Position numbers and translations under genes: made by a program
Shown here: piece after piece, positions 50,801 through 59,800 of the stretch
How positions within the stretch are numbered: position 1 is the first letter of the stretch
Layout: every line of letters begins with the position of its first letter
Notes under the pieces: generated by a model
The model's input: the letters and a program-made list of their open reading frames with translations, nothing else
What the model was told of the DNA's origin: nothing
Database searches by the model: none
Origin: Micromussa lordhowensis
Lineage: Eukaryota; Cnidaria; Anthozoa; Scleractinia; Lobophylliidae
Reading direction: 5' to 3'
Assembly (NCBI GenBank): GCA_964020085.1
Contig: OZ026600.1
Span: 3,621,165-3,685,164, forward strand
Length of the DNA stretch: 64,000 bases

Positions 50801-53800
50801 TTGCAGGGCTTAAGTGTATGGTCCCAATGCTTGCAACCTTCTGGGCTGGCCCAGATACTTATTTGAGACAACAGAGGAACTGTAGATGTTTGTGTTTTTC
50901 TTAATACTAACTGATCTGAGTTTTATTCTTTGTACTTTGTTCTAGGCTAAAGTGGGTATGTTAGACAACTTGCTTGACATTGAAGTAGCTTACAGTTTGT
51001 TGAAGAGTGGGGAGGGTGACCTGGCAAAGGATCCCCTGGACGTTAACTATGAAAAATTACAAACTGATTTAGAGGTGAGTCAGTTATTTTACTACTCCAG
51101 TCAGGTAAACATGTTCAAGAGGTCATGCTAAATCGAAACTCCTGTCTTGTGAATCCAGGCAATAATCTATTGGACATTTGCATTTGGAATTGGATTGAGG
51201 CCTGACTAATGGCTCTGTAAATTTGACAGGCTTTTGACAGGTTGTAGGTCCCCACCATGGGGTATTTGAACACAAAGGGTTGCTCAGGGGTTGGGGGAGG
51301 TATTTGACAATATAATCAAAATTATACAGAGGATTTTGAATTGGTACTTTTTAAAAACGAAAGCTGTCTGCTTTATTAAACACCAAAAGGATTAACCTCC
51401 TTCTGAGATTTAACCCATTGGAAACTAGCTCGTGCCTAAGCACCACCCCCAAAAATGCATGTTTATCTTCCATGTGTGAGAGAATGGAGGCAAGAGGTGA
51501 GTATGGCGTGGGTTGTTGGTTAAGGCAAAAGGGCCTAGAAGGTTTAGTAGAAACCTTGAAAGTAAGTTTAGTTATTTACATATTTATAATAAAAAAAAAT
51601 TATAATTTTTTTTGTTTGAAGGGATAAGCATTCTCTCAATGAGAGAAAGTTGAATGCATGAATAACAGTCATAATCAAACTTTAACAAGCTATTTACCAT
51701 TCATAGGGGGTAACGGTTTCCAAAGAAACTGTGGTGCTGGTCAGTGGGGAGTATTACAAGATAATTTGGTTTTATCAGCTGAGTTGATAATGTGAATTGA
51801 CCACCGTAAAGAGATTCGAAAGCTGACGTTTCATGCGTTAGGCCTTCGTCGGAGCGAGGAAACCATCCGATGAAGGGGTAACGCTTGAACCGTCAGCTTT
51901 CTAATCCCTTTACGGTGACCAATTCACATTATCAACTCAGTTGATGAAACCAAATTATCTTATTTACCACTTATGTTAGCGCTCACGGCAATAGCACTAT
52001 AAAACATATTTTTGATGCTTTCCCTTCTATGGGACAATTTTTTGAACTTTTCTCATGACCCCACCATGGGAATTTTATATGCGACAGCTGACATTTGCCG
52101 CCTTCTGAGAACAAAATGTCAAATGCCAGTCAACTGACCGGTGTGTGCAGAGGGGGGCAGGGAGGCATGTCCGGGCTTGGAATTGATAGAGCTATAATAA
52201 ACTGCTTATTTTAAGAATGCAACTTTGAAGCAAAGGATGAAATTGAATTATCATTAATGAATTCAATATCTCGTGTTTGGGAGAAATGCCTCATGGGTTG
52301 GAGTGTAAAAGCTGCTTTCCATAAGATCGCTGCAGTCGCTTCAAAGAAACTTCAGCCATGGGAGCGACTACCTGGAAACCACTCTCCTGCACAATGTCGA
52401 TCCCATGCTCTCTCTCTTTTGCCAAACAAAGATCTCTCAACTTTCCCTGTATAGCGATCCTGTAGTGATCATTTGGAACCATCACAGCTCAGTGTAGGCT
52501 CGATTTCCGTCGCTCTCTCGTGTCCGGTCTACGAAAAGAGAGTGAGTTCGGGGGAGGAGCGCAGGCTCATTTCTCGAACAGCGGCTGGAAATCGAGCCTA
52601 AGCTCAGTGTCGTACAGATCGTATGGAAACTCCCAGGGGGTACTCTGATGTAAAACGGACAGGGGTGCTCATTGAAAATGTTGGAAAGAACCCCTAAGAG
52701 TTACCAAGATCCTGTTTCGTGAGCGTGGCTTGAAATTTATTTTCATCCCTAAGAGGTACCAATTCTAAGACAACACATTATCTCCTGTCATATGTTTCGG
52801 TTCAGTGCCCTAAAAGGTACCACAAAAGCTCCCGCTTTGGACCTTTTGAGGCTGGACAAGGAGGCTCGAAAGGGTTTTTAGCTGTACGCGCGCGCGCAAT
52901 CTACACACGCAATAACTAAGATGTTATTCAAAATTCATTCAAAATAAACATGGTCATAAGAAGGAACAGTTCAGTCGTACAGAACATAACACCAACTTGA
53001 ACCTAAATGGCAAGATTATTAGGACATCTGACTCATTGAAAATCTTGGGAGTCACAATAGACAATAAGTTAAATTTCAACGAACACATCAACGATGTATG
53101 TAACAAAGCCAGTCAAAGGGTTGCGGTAATTATGAGATTAAGAAACCTAATTCCCACCACGGCAAAGTTAGTACTTCTCAAATCAGATATCTTGCCATAC
53201 TTAACGTACTGCCACCTTGTTTGGCACTTTTGTAGGGCAAGCGATACTCGTAGACTAGAAAGAATCCAGGAACGAGGACTTAGGGCTGTGTATAAGGACA
53301 CTAAGTCCAGTTATCACCAGTTATTGAATAGGACTAACTTGCCAACACTGTTGAATAGACGTCTTCAAGACATATGTGTCCTAATGTACAAGGTTAAACA
53401 CACTAAAAGGTGTTCCGAAACCATCAACAACATTTTTAAACCTCGTGATTCATGCTACAGTTTTAGAAATTCGGACTTTCTTTTACCCAGGTTTAACACA
53501 GTTTCATTTGGTAAGCATTCCCTTCGATACTTAGGTCCCATTTTATGGAGTAAGCTGGACAAAAATGACAAAACGTGTAAATCATTAAGTGAGTTTAGAA
53601 ACCGAATGCGTAACAAGGATCTAACATCTCTTATTGACGATGGATGCAAAGGATGTCCTCTGTGTGACAGTTGATTTTTTCATTGGAAAAATTTTAGCAT
53701 TTTTGTATCTAGTTTTAGCATTATAACATTGAGTATTATAATTTTAGCATTTTAGGTGTCCCCTATTAGTAGAGGGCCTGTCCCTCGGCTAGCTTCCTCC

Positions 53801-56800
53801 AGACACGTAAATAAAGTTTCTATCTAAAGTTTCTATCTACGCGTCAGCTGAATCAGTATTAAAATCAGCACACCGGAAGTTAATGCTGCGTAAAATGGTG
53901 GGAACCGGAAATAAAATCTGTGGAAAACGTTTGTTTATAGCTCAAAAGTTCGCTCGGTGACCTATCTTGATTTTTTGCATACACGCACCATTCGCGATGG
54001 CACTTCAGATATAAAAGTTTCGGGGAAAATTATCTAGTGGAATTTTCTGTAAGCCATAAAACGCGTTTTCTTGAAATATATTTAATTCTACTAGATAAAA
54101 TTTTTCCATACTGTCTGAAAAGTTAAAGAATTTAGGGAACTTTCCAACAAAGAGATAAAAATGGTAGGTCACCGAATTAGTTTCTCAGATAATTTACAAA
54201 AACTGAAATTTAGAGGACGCTTTTGTGGACCTCGTGCGTTGCCATGGTAACTGATATGATGTCACAAGTACCCTTAAGGTATAGCCCAATAATAGAGTTG
54301 CAAGGAGACATATAGTTTGCCCACACCATTAAACATCCTTCTTTGTAATCTTCCGTCGTTTCACAAGCAATATAGCAACGAAAAACCCTTTCGAGCCTCC
54401 CTAAAAGATACCAAAACTGCTTTTGTCACCCCTAAAATAGCCTTAACAGATAAAAGAATCATGCGGATTTATTGAATCACAGTCCCTTTTATGTTTTTGG
54501 TTGTTTGTTTGTTTTTCTTTTTTCTCAGGTTCTTGCCAAAGACAGCAAGGAATATTCTTTGATCTGTGATTACGTGAAAAATACACACGCTGAAACACAC
54601 TCACAGTACGAGCTGGAAGTCCTGGAGGTGAAGAAGCGTTTCTTATTATTTCACGTTAAATAAACCTTCCGGGGGTACTCCCTTATATGGGCCATGTAGG
54701 TATGTGCGGCTCCAAAGGGTATGGTTCTTTAGCCGTTTTGGTCATAAATAGGATATCAATTTTGACCATTTTGGTCCTAAACAGAGTATGGTTTTTGCAG
54801 TGTAGTCTTGAATAGTGGGTAGGCTTTTTAGAAGAGGCTACTCTTTTTATCATTGTCGATAATACCATCGGGGAACTAAGTATAGGCCAGGTTTGAAATG
54901 AGCCATTGATTTAAGGTCTTATTTAGGGTATCGACTTTCTGGTCAGGTCATAAGTATGGTGGGGAAAAATCGCACCCAATTTTTCTGTGAGTAACCCTCC
55001 CCACCCACACCTCCTCGGGATAAACGTATGCCATCGATTCTGCTTTAATCAACATATGGAGGAAAAGACTCTTCTGAGCTAAACTTCTTTTTGCTTTTAT
55101 TACTTCAATTTTTTCAATATGGTGCACTGTAGTTTTAAAGAATGTTCTTCTTTCTTGTCCGCACACCAAATAGCAAGGAATTGGAGGGGGGATGAAGCTG
55201 TAATTTAACACTCTTCACAATTTTCCTTGAATTTTACAAATCGAAAAAGAAGAGCTGTACTAAACATTAAAAAACTCCGCTGTTAACCTTGACTGGAGCC
55301 TTCAGCAATGCCAAAGCAGAAGACAGGATCATTCCTCCGCTTTATCTCTCTTCTTCTGCCTGTAATCTGTCTCCTACACGACTTGTCAAACAGTCCTACG
55401 CTGATTAATTGTTCATCTCGCTTTCCAACACTGGGTGGCATCATGGTTAGTGTGCTTGTCTCCGGATCGAGCGCTCCGGGTTTGAGCCCTGGCCAGGGAC
55501 ATTGTGTTGTGTTCTTGGGCGAGATACTTTACTCTCACATTGCCTCTCTCTGCCCAGGTGTATAAATTGGTACCGGCGAACGTAATGCTGGGGGTAACTC
55601 TGCGATGGACTAGCATCTCATCCATTGGGGAGTAGAAATACTCCTAGTCGCTTCATGTTACAGAAACCGGGATAGCGTCTGGCTGATGGGCCACTTGGCT
55701 CAAATACAGAATTCACCTTTCTAACACTGCCTTCATGTTCAAAATTTTGTATTTACTAAAATTTCTTTTTAAAAAAGGTGCACAATTTGTTTTCACTTCA
55801 AGGTGTTTAAGGTGAATCGTCATGGAGAAAGAGAAAGATTTCAACCTTTCAAGGAACTCCATAACCGCCGCTTACTGTGGCATGGCTCCCGTACCACTAA
55901 CTACGCTGGCATTTTGTCTCAAGGGCTCAGGATCGCGCCTCCTGAGGCCCCAGTGGTAAGTTCTCTTTAAGGACCTTTCTTCTTTAGCCCAATTAACATT
56001 TGAGCCTATAAATGCCTTCCTGTTAATCAAAGTGTCTCTCTTCACTCGTTTGCCTAACGGGAAAGTAGTCTTCACGCGTTACGCGCAGTAATTCGCGTCC
56101 CGAGTGGAGTCCCAAGTACCGCGTGAAGTTCCTAGTAAAGTCCCGAGTGAAGTTCTGAGTGATGTCCCGGTTGAAGTTTCGGGTGATGTCCCGGGTGATG
56201 TCCCGAGTGAAGTCCCGAACGAAGCAAGAATAATAAGATTGAATCTCATTAAATGCTCTCAGAAACGTTAGTCTAAAAATAACTACAGAGTAATTCCTCA
56301 CCTGTCTATGTGTTGTTTTTCAGACAGGCTATATGTTTGGGAAAGGTGTTTACTTCGCAGGTACGTTTGTGCCCAAGTTGTTGTCAAGTCGTTGTTCTTA
56401 CAGACGAATTTATAATTATTTACTGGTAGCGTCGCTTTAATGTTATTAATATTTCAAGAATAAGAATACTTAGAAATATTATTCTATAGGAAATCAGTAA
56501 ACTATTCAAATGTGGTGATTCATTTTTGCAGTAATTTGCGTGTGGTGAAGTTTGTATGGAATAGACCATTTTACAGTTTCTGACGCCATCTTGTTTGGGG
56601 GCAAACAGACCAAAAGTACAGTAAATGTATGGAAAATTTGACTTTTGAAGCGTCTATAATTTGAAAATTAATATATTAGGTAAAAAAATTCACTGATCTC
56701 GTTTGAGAAAAATAGCCTCACTAGAAAATCAACAATTAAGGTTTTCATTCTCCCATACATTTGTCTGTCAAGGCCTGGCTTATCTAGGAAGCATTGTCAC

Positions 56801-59800
56801 GGAAACATTGTTTCTCGTTATGTTTCCTGTGGTAGCTAAATTAGCGGGAAGCAAACAAAATGTTTTGCTGCCCCGTGGCTAAATGTGGACACACAGGATG
56901 ACACATGCGCATTATGATAAAATGACTTCTGAAGAAGTCTGGGGAAGAATGTTTGCATAGTCTCGTCCATAAATTGTAATCTGGGAATATTCTATTTTCT
57001 TTTGTAATCGTGCCTTGTGATATCGTATTTCCCTGACGTCTCTGCATCGATTTGACAGTTCGCCACTTACGGTTTTGGCCCTATTCATTTAGTCTCGTCA
57101 AAACGTCCATAAAATGTTGCTATTTTTCTTGTAAATGCTTTGGGGCAAAACATTCCTTGTTTCCGAGCAGCAAAACTTGTTTCCGCAGCATATGTTTCCC
57201 GCGCGGCTTAACTGGGAAGCATTTGCCTCCGCAACAACGTTTCCTAGTCTAGCCGTACGTTAAAAGCGATCTGCTCTTCGCGGGAAAATTTAGAGACATT
57301 TGTATGAAAAATTAAAAGATTTTTACTCGCCTCACAGCGAATCTATGTCCTTCAAATTTTGCAAAAAAAAAACGTCTGCCAGGTATCTGTTCCTTGTAAT
57401 ACTAAGAAAGTCGATCACTCTCAATTTATTGGGCATCGAACTTTTGACTTTTCACATACATTTACTGCAATTTTTGCGGTGTTCGCTTCCCAGCAGGCAA
57501 GATGGCGTCAGAAACCGTGAAAAGGTCTATTACCACGTACTTATACCTTAACTAGTACCTCATTTGCGCACCGCTTTTAGTGTATTTGGCCATGCTTAAT
57601 ATCTTTTCTGAGTTTGATATTTTTGCTTTTATTATTTTTGGCAGATATGGTGTCCAAGGTAAGTGGAACAATAACAAGATTAATTTTCTTACTTCTCTTT
57701 ACCTTCCTATAGGAGGATCTTTGCTTACAATATTTGCCTCATCAGCATAAGCGATACAGTTTCTAATGGAGCTACAAAAACATTAGTTCTGAATATTGAA
57801 AAAGCACAACACGTTTAACTGGCCCGAAGAATTCGAGCACGATGTACTGGATACTTTTGTGCCACGCGGTTTTTGAAAAACTCACAATTTTACAAAGAAT
57901 GTATGAGCTCCTTATCGCTTTTGCCACCCAGAAATTTTGCAGGTTTTGAAAGCCAATTTCTCCTCGAATATGACACCCAAAGAGCCTAAACTTTCACCAG
58001 TTACTAAGTTTCACAAGCGCTCTTAATGTTTGTTGTCAATTCGTGCCTAGCGTAATGCCGTGTCTGCGCAGAGTCGTATGTCGATGAGAAAAATGTTAAC
58101 ACTGACGTCAGTAAATATCGTTCTATAACGAATTTCAGTAGTCAGGTCGTAAAAATTAAGGATCTACTCATTAATGGCAAAATGTCATGATGAAATACCA
58201 AATTCTCCAAAGGAAAATTATAAAAAAATGTATGGATAACAGTAAGGAGAATCTTGAAACCAACGCATTTCACACCCTGATGATGCGAATTTCTGAATTT
58301 TGTTAAACTTACAGTTTAGAAGGTGTTGACTGTTCTCGTTGACTGTTCTCGTGCCATTGTCCATGTTGTTGACTTGTTCTCTTCTGTGTCGCAGTCAGCA
58401 AATTATTGCCGCACAACACCAACTGATAATATTGGAATGATGATGTTATGTGAAGTGGCTTTGGGAAATGTGTAAGTATCTTTTTGCTAACGAACCAATC
58501 ATAAGCGTAGAATCGATATATACGGATTATTGACCGAGCCCGAGGTCATGGCTAGATATTGGCCAGGTTCTTTTTTTGACCGAACAAGCTTGGCCAATAA
58601 AGGATTTATAGCATGACTTTCAGGAAAATTTTCATGCGGGACACAGCGGGTAGTCCCGAGCAGGCAAGATAGCGCCCGTTCGGGTAGCCAATCATAGCGC
58701 AGGATTTGGTTCAACTCAGTTGCCCGAGCACGGAAACTCAAGTACAGGATTGAAACAGTTTACAAGTGAGAGTTTGATCTCCCTGCTTCTCTTCGTATTT
58801 TTTTGTCTTACACAGGCATGAACTAACTGCAGCTAGCTACATATCAAAACCTCCTAAAGGAAAACACAGTGTCAAAGGTGCGTGAACTATACCTGAGTAA
58901 ACCAGTATATTATAACCAGGCGAAGACGGAGAAACAGTATATTTCGCTCCCACTCCCCCCTTCAAACCCCTCCTTCCACCGGAGGGGAACATTTTGGATC
59001 TCCTGGTGAAAACATATAACTAATCTGAAGGAATTTATATTGAAAGAAAAGTCTTCCCTAAGTTTTCAGAGTCCCAATTTGAAAGATTAATATTTCTTAT
59101 TGACACCTCCGTTTGTTACTTTTGTGATTTGCCGACATTTTCCAGTGTTAAATGAGTTCAAATTTTCCTTTGAACAATGCGTTGTGGTTGTCACTTCAGG
59201 TTGTGGTAAAACAGGCCCAGACCCCTCCGCGGACGTTACACTTGAGGATGGCACGATTGTTCCAGTCGGAAAAGGAACTAACACAAGTGTTGTGAATTCA
59301 AGTCTCCTCTACAACGAGTATCCTTTTACCCATGATCAGAAGCTCGAAGATTCTTACTTGTCAGTTGGTATTTTTCTTGTAATATTATGTTTTGGAATTC
59401 GTTGGTTCCTCAAGAAAGTGTCGTTTAGTTGGTTATTTTCTTTTGAGATAGCGTGAAGCAATTTAATAACACCCAACTAATTAAATCAGCCAATCAGAAC
59501 TAGATGTATGTAAAGTGTCTGTTGTGTAACCGACGCAAACCGGTGCAAAGCGCGGGAAAAAGTGTAACCGATACAAAGCGCGGGAAAACGTAATCACTTG
59601 CAAAGCGCGGGAAAACGTGTAACTGGCGCAAAGCGCGGGAAAACACTGTAATCAGTGAAAAGCGCGGGAAAACGCGTGACCAGCTCTAAGAGCCACACCT
59701 GTGGGATTTATCTCAGTTTTACAAATTCAGTTTTCATTGACTAGAAATTTCGTGGGCTTATCTCAGTATTTTGTCAGATTCTCACAACAGTTCAAATTAT

